From CAZGTQ01 sp964528575 (lineage in GTDB: Bacteria; Planctomycetota; UBA1135; GCA-002686595): a stretch of 6,273 nucleotides of DNA. Of the stretch, positions 1 through 5,635 are shown piece by piece. A program made the translations under genes and the position numbers. Below the pieces are notes generated by a model. The model ran no database searches. It was not told the DNA's origin and saw only the letters and a program-made list of their open reading frames with translations. Within the stretch, counting starts at the first letter, position 1; each line of letters opens with the position of its first letter. The stretch covers positions 1 through 6,273 of the forward strand of contig CAZGTQ010000104.1 in the NCBI GenBank assembly GCA_964528575.1, given 5' to 3'.

Positions 1-86
1 TCGCGCAGCCCGACGAGCCGCTCCCCGGCCGAGCGCGCCGCCGCGATCGCGAAGTCCAGCTCGCGCGCGATCTGCTGAGCGTCCAT
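1..86 (-). CDS. N-terminal part of a probable inositol monophosphatase / CysQ-family phosphatase (partial, runs off the window)
   Basis: Only the first 28 codons are present. They read MDAQQIARELDFAIAAARSAG and then ERLVGLR. The pattern of an amphipathic helix with 'L..A...AR.AGE.L' is how inositol monophosphatases, 3'(2'),5'-bisphosphate nucleotidases (CysQ) and histidinol phosphatases of the same fold begin. The metal-binding motifs of that family (GEE and DPLDGT) would lie outside the window, so substrate and function cannot be confirmed. The ATG at 84-86 has no clear Shine-Dalgarno sequence before it. A weak -10-like TACCAT ends only 6 bases upstream, so a leaderless or nearly leaderless message is possible. 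The gene is divergent from the plus-strand unit at 178-1040. Family assignment is an inference from a short stretch. Confidence 0.45.
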   Translation of the reverse strand, partial: MDAQQIARELDFAIAAARSAGERLVGLR

Positions 87-114
87 CGCGGGATGGTAGC
101 GAGCGAGGCCGCCT

Positions 115-144
115 TTGACAGCCGCGCGGAGCCCGTGGTGCAAT
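115..144 (+). promoter_or_regulatory. Probable sigma70-type promoter for the 178-1040 unit
   Basis: A perfect -35 hexamer TTGACA lies at 115-120. An 18-base spacer follows, then TGCAAT at 139-144, which matches four of six bases of the -10 consensus including the final AAT. Transcription would start near 150-152, about 27 bases before the ATG at 178 and upstream of its ribosome binding site. The placement fits the downstream gene well. The weaker -10 makes it a candidate, not a certainty. Confidence 0.5.
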
Positions 145-168
145 CGGAGGGTGCGAGAAGACGCGATT

Positions 169-174
169 GGAGGG
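169..174 (+). promoter_or_regulatory. Ribosome binding site for the small membrane protein
   Basis: GGAGGG lies three bases before the ATG at 178. The spacing is short but the match to the 16S tail is strong. It favours the ATG at 178 over the in-frame ATG at 190, and over the far-upstream starts in this frame (115) and in the other frame (93). Confidence 0.5.
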
Positions 175-177
175 TCG

Positions 178-366
178 ATGCGGAGCGTCATGCCGCGCTG
201 GTTCCCGATCCCGCTGGTCGCTTTGGGCGCGTACGTCGTTCACGTGTTGCTGCGCGGCGGCGCGGTCGTGTCGACGCCGACGTTCGTGCTCGGCTGGCCG
301 TACGAGCCTTCCCGCGAGTTACACGATGGAATGCACGCCTTGTCCGTAACACCGGTGGTTCCGTGA
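178..366 (+). CDS. Small predicted membrane protein, 62 aa, unknown function
   Basis: This short gene is not recognised. A basic start (MRSVMPRW) is followed by a hydrophobic stretch from about residue 9 to 38 (FPIPLVALGAYVVHVLL, then a GG turn and more hydrophobic residues). That predicts one membrane helix or a hairpin of two. The tail is short and polar, with no cysteines. Support for coding: a promoter and GGAGGG sit at the right distances upstream. Third codon positions in this frame are mostly G or C, while the competing frame that starts at 93 has many T-ending codons over the same bases. The stop codon overlaps the GTG start of the next gene by four bases (GTGA). The overlap predicts co-translation and suggests that the two products act together. 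A chance open frame is still possible because the gene is so short. Confidence 0.5.
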   Translation: MRSVMPRWFPIPLVALGAYVVHVLLRGGAVVSTPTFVLGWPYEPSRELHDGMHALSVTPVVP

Positions 367-1040
367 AGCCTCGACTACTTGCGGCTGTCGCCGCGTGTGC
401 ACTGCTTGCGGCCGTTCCTGCCGTGTTCATGGTCTATCGTGGCGAAGTGACTGGGGGGAGTGCGCCTGTTCCCCAGAGCTCGGCAGAGCATGATCACGCG
501 GCTCTGGAAGGAGGCGATACGGAGACGCCCCTCCGCTCTGCTCATGATGGGGAACGTGGGGCCGCCCGCGCGCGTGCCGAGCGCGAGCCCCCGAACGGGG
601 TCGCCGCGCCGTCACCGGTTCGACCCGCGGCGACTGTCGCGCGAGAACCTCTGCCCGACTCTTACTTCGAGGCCAAGTACAGCGGTTACACGAACGAAGA
701 GCTCCTGGTTGCTTGGGAGAGCTCGCAGGCCCTCTACGTTCAACAAACGGCAGAGATATACGCCGAGCTGGACGCGGCCGGCCTGTATGAGCTCGATGAA
801 CGTGCCCCCAATCCCGGTGGCTCCCACACGTTCAGCTTGGGCGGCGAACAGGGGCTCTCGGCGGATTCTCCTATCCGCCGTCTGACGGTGCTCACGGGCA
901 CCCGCTCGGCCAAGATCTATGAGATCCCTCATCCGGAATATCCGCATGTGTATGATCTCCGAGACGAGCTCAACTGGCTGCTTGCAACGACGATCCAGCG
1001 TGGCGTGACTCCGCAGCCCGAAAAGCTGGCCACCCATTAG
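363..1040 (+). CDS. Signal-anchored or exported protein of unknown function, 225 aa
   Basis: The chosen start is the GTG at 363, inside the GTGA overlap with the upstream stop. It gives a classic basic-hydrophobic N-terminus (KPRLLAAVAACALLAAVPAV), either a signal peptide or a membrane anchor, ending near residue 24. Residues 30-95 are low-complexity and rich in Ala, Glu, Arg and Pro, like a linker across the periplasm. Residues 97-145 form a probable helical segment (SYFEAKYSGYTNEELLVAWE, followed by a stretch with many Ala, Gln and Tyr). Residues 155-215 form a mixed domain containing a Tyr/Pro/His-rich patch (YEIPHPEYPHVYDL). No catalytic motif is seen and I do not recognise the family. 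From residue 95 on, about 37 of 131 codons end in A or T by hand count, whereas the minus-strand operon almost never uses such codons. That suggests acquisition from elsewhere or weak selection. An alternative start at 93 in the same frame is rejected because it would run through the promoter and give an Arg-rich extension. Confidence 0.65.
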   Translation: MKPRLLAAVAACALLAAVPAVFMVYRGEVTGGSAPVPQSSAEHDHAALEGGDTETPLRSAHDGERGAARARAEREPPNGVAAPSPVRPAATVAREPLPDSYFEAKYSGYTNEELLVAWESSQALYVQQTAEIYAELDAAGLYELDERAPNPGGSHTFSLGGEQGLSADSPIRRLTVLTGTRSAKIYEIPHPEYPHVYDLRDELNWLLATTIQRGVTPQPEKLATH

Positions 1041-1047
1041 GTATTAG

Positions 1048-1075
1048 GGGCCGCTTGCAGGCCCGCGAGCGCGGG
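1048..1075 (+). terminator. Possible weak terminator hairpins after the 363-1040 gene
   Basis: Two overlapping GC-only inverted repeats begin 8 bases after the TAG stop. The first pairs GGGCC with GGCCC around a 7-base loop. The second is the 14-base near-palindrome CCCGCGAGCGCGGG. They share bases, so they would be alternative folds. Neither is followed by a U-tract, so intrinsic termination is uncertain. Such short GC palindromes also arise by chance in DNA of this composition. Confidence 0.25.
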
Positions 1076-1083
1076 ACGGGGGC

Positions 1084-1188
1084 GTGACGCTCGTCGTCGC
1101 TGCGGCGCTCATCGCGCGGCCGGCGGCCCGCTTCGAGCCTGTCGCGCTCGCGGAGCTCGCGGTCGCTGCGGTGGTCCTCGCGGGTTAG
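1084..1188 (+). CDS. Candidate 34-aa hydrophobic peptide (micro-ORF)
   Basis: A GTG-initiated frame encodes VTLVVAAALIARPAARFEPV followed by ALAELAVAAVVLAG. These are two hydrophobic segments split by an Arg/Pro turn. Thirty of 34 sense codons end in G or C, which is typical of real genes here. There is no good Shine-Dalgarno sequence, only a GGGACGGGGG tract upstream. The frame stays open back to 1048, so it could be the remnant of a longer membrane protein. It may also simply be GC-driven chance. Confidence 0.18.
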   Translation: MTLVVAAALIARPAARFEPVALAELAVAAVVLAG

Positions 1189-1390
1189 CACGTCTAGCGT
1201 CCGCGCCTCGGTTCCGGCCGCGCGCCGCTCCTGCAGATCTCGTGGTCCGGGTGCGGATGCACGCTATCGGGCCGCATCCGACGCGCCCCGTCGTCACGGC
1301 GACCTCCGGCATCGTCGCGCCGACGATCTGCAGTGGTCGCCGCGGCGCGCGATTGGACCGCGGTGCTCGCGCTCGCGCGGCTACGCGCCG

Positions 1391-2737
1391 CTACTCCGCG
1401 ACGACGTATGCGCGCCAGGCGTCGCGGGTCGCGGGGAGGTCGCGGCCCGTCAGTGCGCGTAGCGCCGTCCACGCGGCGGTGCGCACGTCCTCGTCGGCGT
1501 GGTCGAGCTCGCGGACGAGCGCGGGCACCGGGCGGAGCGAGCCCATGTTGCGCAGCGCCGCGCACGCGGCCAGGACGACGGCCGCGTCGTCGCGCGCGTC
1601 GAGCACCGTGCCGATCGCGGCGGCGGCGTCGTGGCGGTAGAGGCGCGGCTGGGTGAGCGCGCTCACGGCCTCGAGCACGTCCGCCGGGTCGGGCGGGAGC
1701 TCCGAGGCGAGCGCGCGGCCCCGCTCCAGCCACCAGTCGGTCTGCTCGGCGTGCCACGCGCGCCACGCCTGCGGATCGGGGCCGCGGTCGACGCCGGCGA
1801 TCTCCGCCAGCGCCCAGCGCGCGGCGTCGCGCGCGGCCTCGCGGTCGTCGACCTCGAGGCGCACGACGATCTGCTCGAAGGAGCGCACCGAGCCCATGCG
1901 GCCGAGCGCGACGAGCGCGCGCCGACGCGCCGTCCAATCGTGGTCGATCGTCAGCGTCTCGAGTCGGCCCGTCGGGTCCCACAGGTCGAGCCACGGGAAG
2001 CGCGCGCGCAGCGCCGCGGCGTGCTCGAGAATCGTCACGTCGAGCGTCGGGTCGAGGCCGATCAGGCGCCCGAACGTCACGGCAGCGTGCGGGCGCTCGA
2101 CCGCGCCGAGGCAATCGAGCAGGAGCGCGCGCACAGGCGGCGCGGCCGCTGCGAAGAGGGCCGGCACCTGCTCGTGCGCCGCCGTGTCGTTCGTGAGGAT
2201 CGAGCTCCACGCGCCGACGAGCGTCGTGCGGACGCTGCGGTAGCGCAGGAGATGCTCCGGCACGCCCGCGGTGATCGCGGACAGGAGCGGCAGCCCGCGG
2301 CCGGAGCCGAGCGGACCGAGCACGCGCGCGATCGCCATCCGCAGCTCGAGCGGCGCGTCGTCCGTGCAGCGGCGCTCGACGTGGTCGACGACGGCGTCGG
2401 CGGGCAGCGCGACGAGCGCGGAGTGGGCGAGCGGCGGGAGGGTGTCGGGCGGACACCACCACGCGTCGAGGTCGAACGCCGCGTCCTCGTCGGGCGTGAG
2501 GCCGTAGACCTGCTCGAGGCCCTCGCCCACGGTCAGGCCGAAGAGCACCGGCACCGCGGGCTCGCCGAGCGCGACGAGCGCCGCGCGCACGTGTTCCTCG
2601 GAGCGTCGCTCGCGGCCGGGCACGTGCTCGAGCACCTCGCGCACCGCGGCGACGACGTCGGCGGCAGCGGGCGTCGCCAGGCACGCGGCGGCGACGAGGG
2701 CCGCGGCGGCGCGGCGCGTGGATGCGCGGTTCTTCAT
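1391..2737 (-). CDS. Exported HEAT-repeat protein, 448 aa
   Basis: The N-terminus is a clear signal peptide: MKNRASTRR, a hydrophobic run of Ala, Val and Leu, and a probable cleavage after ATPAAA near residue 26. The mature protein is built of alpha-helical HEAT-like repeats, for example around residues 48-70 (VRAALVALGEPAVPVLFGL), 130-157, 200-227, 268-315 and 384-430. They fall into two larger blocks, each closing with a Gly-rich turn and a Trp pair, WRAWH at 325-329 and WRAYV at 441-445. HEAT solenoids bind other proteins or act as scaffolds, and no enzyme motif is visible. The ATG at 2735-2737 lies five bases after the stop of the PilX-like gene and has no Shine-Dalgarno sequence of its own, so translation is probably coupled. 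As last gene of a minor-pilin operon it is a candidate periplasmic or surface partner of the pilus. That role is inferred from position only. Confidence 0.85.
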   Translation of the reverse strand: MKNRASTRRAAAALVAAACLATPAAADVVAAVREVLEHVPGRERRSEEHVRAALVALGEPAVPVLFGLTVGEGLEQVYGLTPDEDAAFDLDAWWCPPDTLPPLAHSALVALPADAVVDHVERRCTDDAPLELRMAIARVLGPLGSGRGLPLLSAITAGVPEHLLRYRSVRTTLVGAWSSILTNDTAAHEQVPALFAAAAPPVRALLLDCLGAVERPHAAVTFGRLIGLDPTLDVTILEHAAALRARFPWLDLWDPTGRLETLTIDHDWTARRRALVALGRMGSVRSFEQIVVRLEVDDREAARDAARWALAEIAGVDRGPDPQAWRAWHAEQTDWWLERGRALASELPPDPADVLEAVSALTQPRLYRHDAAAAIGTVLDARDDAAVVLAACAALRNMGSLRPVPALVRELDHADEDVRTAAWTALRALTGRDLPATRDAWRAYVVAE

Positions 2738-2742
2738 CGGCG

Positions 2743-4200
2743 TCAGTTCGTCGGGAGCCGGCGCCACGAGACGACGCGGTAACCGCAGCCGCCGGCGCCG
2801 CTGTTGGCCGGGAGCCCGGGCATGTCGAGCTCGCCGCTCGCGAGCCGGTCGTCGAAGTCGATCGTCAGCTTCGTGTGGTACGAGCTGCGGCCGCGCACGT
2901 AGTCGCGGTCGATGATCACGTGGTTGCCGGCGGTCATGTTGCCGTCGAGGTAGACCTTCGCCGACCCGCTCTCGTCGAGGTTGATGTCGTAGAAGTCGTT
3001 CTCCGCGTACATGAACGCCTGCATGATCTTCAGCGTCCCGAACTCGGGGTCGCCGAGGTAGATGTTGCCGCTGTCCTCGACGTCCTCGTCCGTGATCGCG
3101 ATGAACGCGAGGCCGTCGTCGTTCTCGTCGCCGTAGAAGACGTTGTCCGAGAAGTAGATGTTGCCCTTGGCAACGATCGTCACCTGCGTGCCGCCCGACA
3201 CGCCGTCGGGGATCGCGAACGAGTACGTGTAGCGGTTGTGGACCCAGAGGTTGCCGTCGACGTAGTACACCTTGCGGTTGCCGTTTTCGCCGGGCTCTCC
3301 GCCGGTGCCGGAAAGCGAGAGCAGCGTCGGGTTGGAGCCGTTCTGCGAATAGTCGGCGTTCACCGACTCGTACGGATCCTCGAGGAAGTAGTCGTCCTTG
3401 ACAGTCCCGCCCCACGCGCTCGTCCGATCGCTCGGGTTCTTGCGGAAGATGTGGACGGGGCTCGATTCGTCCATCTGCCACGCGTGGCCGCCCATCGAGT
3501 CGTAGCGATAGCGTGCATCCGCATCGAAGAGCGCAGCGACGTCGTAGTCCGCAGTCGCGGCGTAGTTCGTTCCTGCGATGTCGGGGATCGGCTGCTTGAT
3601 GCCTTCGTCGCCGCCAACGCCCTCGATGCCGATGGTCGCCTGGACCGTACCGGTCACCTCGGCGTCCTGGACGATCGAGATGCTGCCGCCGCTGTAGACG
3701 TTTCCGTCGATCAAGTCCGCCTGGCCGCCGCGTCCGCCCAGCTCGAGCGTGTAGCGCGGATCGTCAGACGCGTTGCCCGCGAAGATCGCGTTCTGCGCGA
3801 AGCCGCCTTCCTCCTTCTGCACGACGACCTCGACCGTCTCGCGCAGGCCGCGCACGTCTCCGGTCGAAACGATCGTGAACGTCTCCGCCTCCTCGTCGTG
3901 CGCGATCGTGAACCAGTAGCCGCCGTTCGAGAACGCGACGGGCGCATCCGCGCTGCCGATCGGCTCGAGCTGCTCGCTCATGACGTTGGCGACCGCGTGC
4001 GCGACGCCGGAGTTCGCCGCGTCGAACGCCCGGCCGCGCGCGACCGCGGCGCCGAGCTCGTCGTTGTTGCGCAGCGTCACGGTCATCACGGCGAAGCACA
4101 GCCCCATCATGAGCGTGACGACGATGAGCCCCGACACCAGGACGCCCCCGCGCCGCCCCTCGGCCGTCCTCCCGAACCGCGCTTGGATCGTCCTCGTCAT
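2743..4200 (-). CDS. PilX-like pilus assembly protein with probable beta-helix body, 485 aa
   Basis: Residues 16-43 (RRGGVLVSGLIVVTLMMG and on) form one hydrophobic N-terminal helix after a basic leader. An amphipathic stretch then has 'R..A..AANSG.A.A..NV' (56-73), the usual continuation in PilX N-terminal-domain proteins. As in that family, the position-5 glutamate of true prepilins is missing. Residues 85-130 look like a small beta domain. From about 160 to 430 the chain is Gly/Asn/Asp-rich and repeats a short ladder: DGNVYSG (165), DGNLWVH (315), KGNIYFS (346), SGNIYLG (378) and DGNMTAG (419). This suggests a right-handed beta-helix or similar stacked fold, as in polymer-forming or adhesive surface proteins. 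An acidic loop GDENDDG lies at 357-363. At 485 residues it is much larger than the roughly 200 residues of classical PilX. The start ATG has AGGAG five bases upstream. Functional naming rests on the N-terminus and the operon position. Confidence 0.75.
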   Translation of the reverse strand: MTRTIQARFGRTAEGRRGGVLVSGLIVVTLMMGLCFAVMTVTLRNNDELGAAVARGRAFDAANSGVAHAVANVMSEQLEPIGSADAPVAFSNGGYWFTIAHDEEAETFTIVSTGDVRGLRETVEVVVQKEEGGFAQNAIFAGNASDDPRYTLELGGRGGQADLIDGNVYSGGSISIVQDAEVTGTVQATIGIEGVGGDEGIKQPIPDIAGTNYAATADYDVAALFDADARYRYDSMGGHAWQMDESSPVHIFRKNPSDRTSAWGGTVKDDYFLEDPYESVNADYSQNGSNPTLLSLSGTGGEPGENGNRKVYYVDGNLWVHNRYTYSFAIPDGVSGGTQVTIVAKGNIYFSDNVFYGDENDDGLAFIAITDEDVEDSGNIYLGDPEFGTLKIMQAFMYAENDFYDINLDESGSAKVYLDGNMTAGNHVIIDRDYVRGRSSYHTKLTIDFDDRLASGELDMPGLPANSGAGGCGYRVVSWRRLPTN

Positions 4201-4205
4201 GGCGT

Positions 4206-4210
4206 CTCCT
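4206..4210 (-). promoter_or_regulatory. Ribosome binding site for the PilX-like gene, overlapping the preceding stop codon
   Basis: Read on the minus strand this is AGGAG, five bases before the ATG at 4198-4200. Its first two bases are part of the TAG stop of the PilW-like gene (4209-4211). Termination of one gene therefore exposes the start site of the next. It is the only strong Shine-Dalgarno sequence inside the operon, so the largest subunit may be translated independently of its neighbours. Confidence 0.6.
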
Positions 4211-4862
4211 AGTTGCGGACGAAGACGGACGACTCGACCGTCTTGAACAGTGTCCGATCGTCCGCAGTGCGCGCGACGAGCGTCACGCGGACCGTCAGGA
4301 TCTCGCCGTCGAGGACGAACGAGAGCCCGCCCTCGTCGATGAGCCCGTTGTCGTTGTCGTCGTCGCCGTTGCGCTCTTCGCCCTCGAGGTGCTCCGCGAC
4401 GTCGTGCGCAAGCACGACCATCTGCTCGTCGGCCTCGCCCGGCCGCAGGATCATCACGATCGTGCCCTCGTCGACGAGCTCGTCCCCGTCGTCGTCGGCG
4501 CCGTTGTCGACCTCGCCCGGGTCGCGCCGCCATTCGAAGCACACCTCGTTCGCCCACTGCACCTCGCCGCCGTCCCAGCCGGCCGACTGCTCGTAGGTGA
4601 GCGACGACGAGCCGAACGGACCCGTGGGCATCGGATCGAAGCGCGAGGTCCCCGCGCCGACGAGCTCGCGACACATGCGCTCCACGACGCGGTTCGCGCC
4701 CTGCGTGAGGTCGCTGCGGATCTTGCTCTCCTCGTAGGCGTCGACGCCGGTCTGGGACGCGAGCGCGAACGCGCCGAGCACGCCGAAGAACAGCACGACC
4801 GTGATCAGCAGCTCGAAGATCGTGAAGCCGGCGCGCAGTCGGGGGGACGGAGGGGTGCGCAT
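4209..4862 (-). CDS. PilW-like minor prepilin with two Asp-rich loops, 217 aa
   Basis: The prepilin signal is clear. A basic leader MRTPPSPRLRAG is followed by FTIFELLITVVLFFGVLG, with cleavage predicted between Gly12 and Phe13 and the conserved glutamate at +5 (Glu17). Such proteins are processed by a PilD-type peptidase and packed through this helix into a type IV pilus or type II pseudopilus. The following 'ESKIRSDLTQGANRVVERMCREL' region resembles PilW proteins and GspJ. The C-terminal domain holds two acidic loops, DNGADDDGDELVDE (119-132) and NGDDDNDNGLIDE (165-177), each followed by a beta-strand. They look like calcium-binding turns. The start codon overlaps the previous stop in TGATG and has no Shine-Dalgarno sequence, which implies re-initiation by the same ribosomes. 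The PilW label is by order and general shape, and GspJ-like is the main alternative. Confidence 0.85.
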   Translation of the reverse strand: MRTPPSPRLRAGFTIFELLITVVLFFGVLGAFALASQTGVDAYEESKIRSDLTQGANRVVERMCRELVGAGTSRFDPMPTGPFGSSSLTYEQSAGWDGGEVQWANEVCFEWRRDPGEVDNGADDDGDELVDEGTIVMILRPGEADEQMVVLAHDVAEHLEGEERNGDDDNDNGLIDEGGLSFVLDGEILTVRVTLVARTADDRTLFKTVESSVFVRN

Positions 4863-5428
4863 CAGTCTTGGTCGTACAGGAGCAGGTGGCGCTCGAGCGA
4901 GCGCTCGCGCCCGCCGCTGCCCGTCCAGGTCACCTCGATCGTGACCGGCAGGATCAGGTAGTCGCCCGCGTGGTCGACCGCGCGGCCGTCGATCGAGCCG
5001 TCGCCGTCGAGATCCATCGGGAGCCCGAGCTTCGGTTCGACGACCTGCTCGACGAGCGTCGTCCCCTCGGCGTTGGGGAAGATCACGCGGCCTTCGAAGA
5101 AGCCCGGCGGGTCGCCGTCCTTCAGCAGCTCGCACGGGTAGACGAAGTCCGAGCCGAGCGCGGTGCCGGGCCCGCCCGGATCGTCGCGGGGCTCGTCGTT
5201 GAACGTCGCGAAGATCTCGTCGAAGTCCACCCCCTGCAGCGTCTCGGCCATCTGCCGCGCGGCGTTGTGCGCCTCGATGAGCTCGCCGTTGGTGTTGCCG
5301 AGGTCGATCGCGCTGACGAGCGAGCTCGACAGTCCGCCGACGGCGATCACGAGGATCGTCGCGACGACCATCAGCTCGATGATCGTGTAGCCGGCGCGCG
5401 TCGAGCGCGTGCGGGGTCTCGAGAGCAT
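4862..5428 (-). CDS. PilV-like minor prepilin, 188 aa, first gene of the operon
   Basis: The leader MLSRPRTRSTRAG is followed by YTIIELMVVATILVIAVGG. This is a textbook class III prepilin signal with cleavage between Gly13 and Tyr14 and the +5 glutamate at residue 18. The soluble domain contains a helix continuation (IEAHNAARQMAETLQGVDF, 51-69), an acidic loop DLDGDGSID (139-147) of the DxDxDG calcium-binding type, and a final beta-hairpin (VTIEVTWTGSGGRERSLER) of the sort seen at the end of PilV and GspI proteins. The ATG at 5426-5428 has a GGAG eleven bases upstream, which is rather far. A GTG four codons earlier sits too close to that site to be preferred. The gene is followed without a gap by the PilW-like gene. 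It is divergent from the HAMP-like protein gene at 5636, so its promoter should lie in the 207-base intergenic region. Confidence 0.85.
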   Translation of the reverse strand: MLSRPRTRSTRAGYTIIELMVVATILVIAVGGLSSSLVSAIDLGNTNGELIEAHNAARQMAETLQGVDFDEIFATFNDEPRDDPGGPGTALGSDFVYPCELLKDGDPPGFFEGRVIFPNAEGTTLVEQVVEPKLGLPMDLDGDGSIDGRAVDHAGDYLILPVTIEVTWTGSGGRERSLERHLLLYDQD

Positions 5429-5635
5429 GGGGTGGAGCACTCCGGTAGGGGGAGTTGCACGAAAGATCGGGATTCGGGAGCGGCGGTCTTGAGGCGGATC
5501 CTTACGGAGCCGGGTTTCACGACCGGCGTCCTGACGTCTGTAGGAGGCGCGCCCCGCGTGCCGATAAGCGGGGTTCGCGCTCTTCCGTCCCCGCAACCAC
5601 CGCCGCACCCCATCCTCCGGACATCGAGTGCTCCG
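5429..5635. promoter_or_regulatory. Divergent intergenic region between the pilin operon and the HAMP-like gene
   Basis: Both flanking genes must be driven from here or from transcripts crossing it. I find no convincing -35/-10 pair on either strand. Two features stand out. One is an inverted repeat, CCCCGC at 5552-5557 with GCGGGG at 5568-5573 around a 10-base loop. The other is a strong plus-strand Shine-Dalgarno sequence, TAGGAGG, at 5541-5547. The hairpin would lie in the leader RNA of one gene or act as an operator-like site. No riboswitch class is recognised. Confidence 0.35.

Larger units (their letters stand above)
1041..1390. other. Gene-poor interval between convergent units, with inverted repeats
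   Basis: No convincing gene was found in these 350 bases on either strand. Structures seen: GGGCC at 1048-1052 with GGCCC at 1060-1064; CCCGCG at 1062-1067 with CGCGGG at 1070-1075; CGGATGC at 1254-1260 with GCATCCG at 1274-1280; ATCGTCG at 1311-1317 with CGACGAT at 1321-1327 (three-base loop); and CTGCAGATC at 1231-1239 with GATCTGCAG at 1325-1333. The first two could end the plus-strand unit, and the others could end the minus-strand operon. None has a T-run. Confidence 0.4.

Noticed and set aside
93..362. N-terminal extension of the 225-residue protein back to the ATG at 93
   Set aside because: It would include the promoter and be Arg-rich with poor third-position bias. The GTG at 363 is followed by a proper signal sequence and overlaps the upstream stop in GTGA.
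1194..2684. A 496-codon minus-strand frame in another phase over the HEAT gene
   Set aside because: The product is an extreme Arg/Ala polymer, a shadow of the true frame.
1499..2782. A 427-codon plus-strand frame antisense to the HEAT-repeat gene
   Set aside because: It has the same GC-driven cause and an Arg/Glu/Ala/Val-rich composition. The minus strand shows a signal peptide and clear HEAT repeats.
2722..4212. A 496-codon open frame on the plus strand running antisense across the whole PilX-like gene
   Set aside because: Its product is an Arg/Val/Glu/Ala-rich chain without domains. The opposite strand has a coherent protein with a ribosome binding site and operon spacing. Long antisense frames are expected where third positions are almost all G or C.
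5438..5452. CACTCCGGTAGG resembling part of a c-di-GMP (GEMM) riboswitch
   Set aside because: Only a short fragment matches. The conserved core and second helix are absent, and it sits in the wrong orientation directly beside a start codon.
5441..5460. A sigma54-like promoter (GG at 5444 and TTGC at 5455)
   Set aside because: The spacing between the GG and GC elements is one base too long and the rest of the consensus is missing.
4868..5635. Upstream extension of the HAMP-like protein across the divergent region and the PilV-like gene
   Set aside because: It is antisense to a well-supported prepilin gene, and the basic anchor start at 5636 fits the membrane topology.
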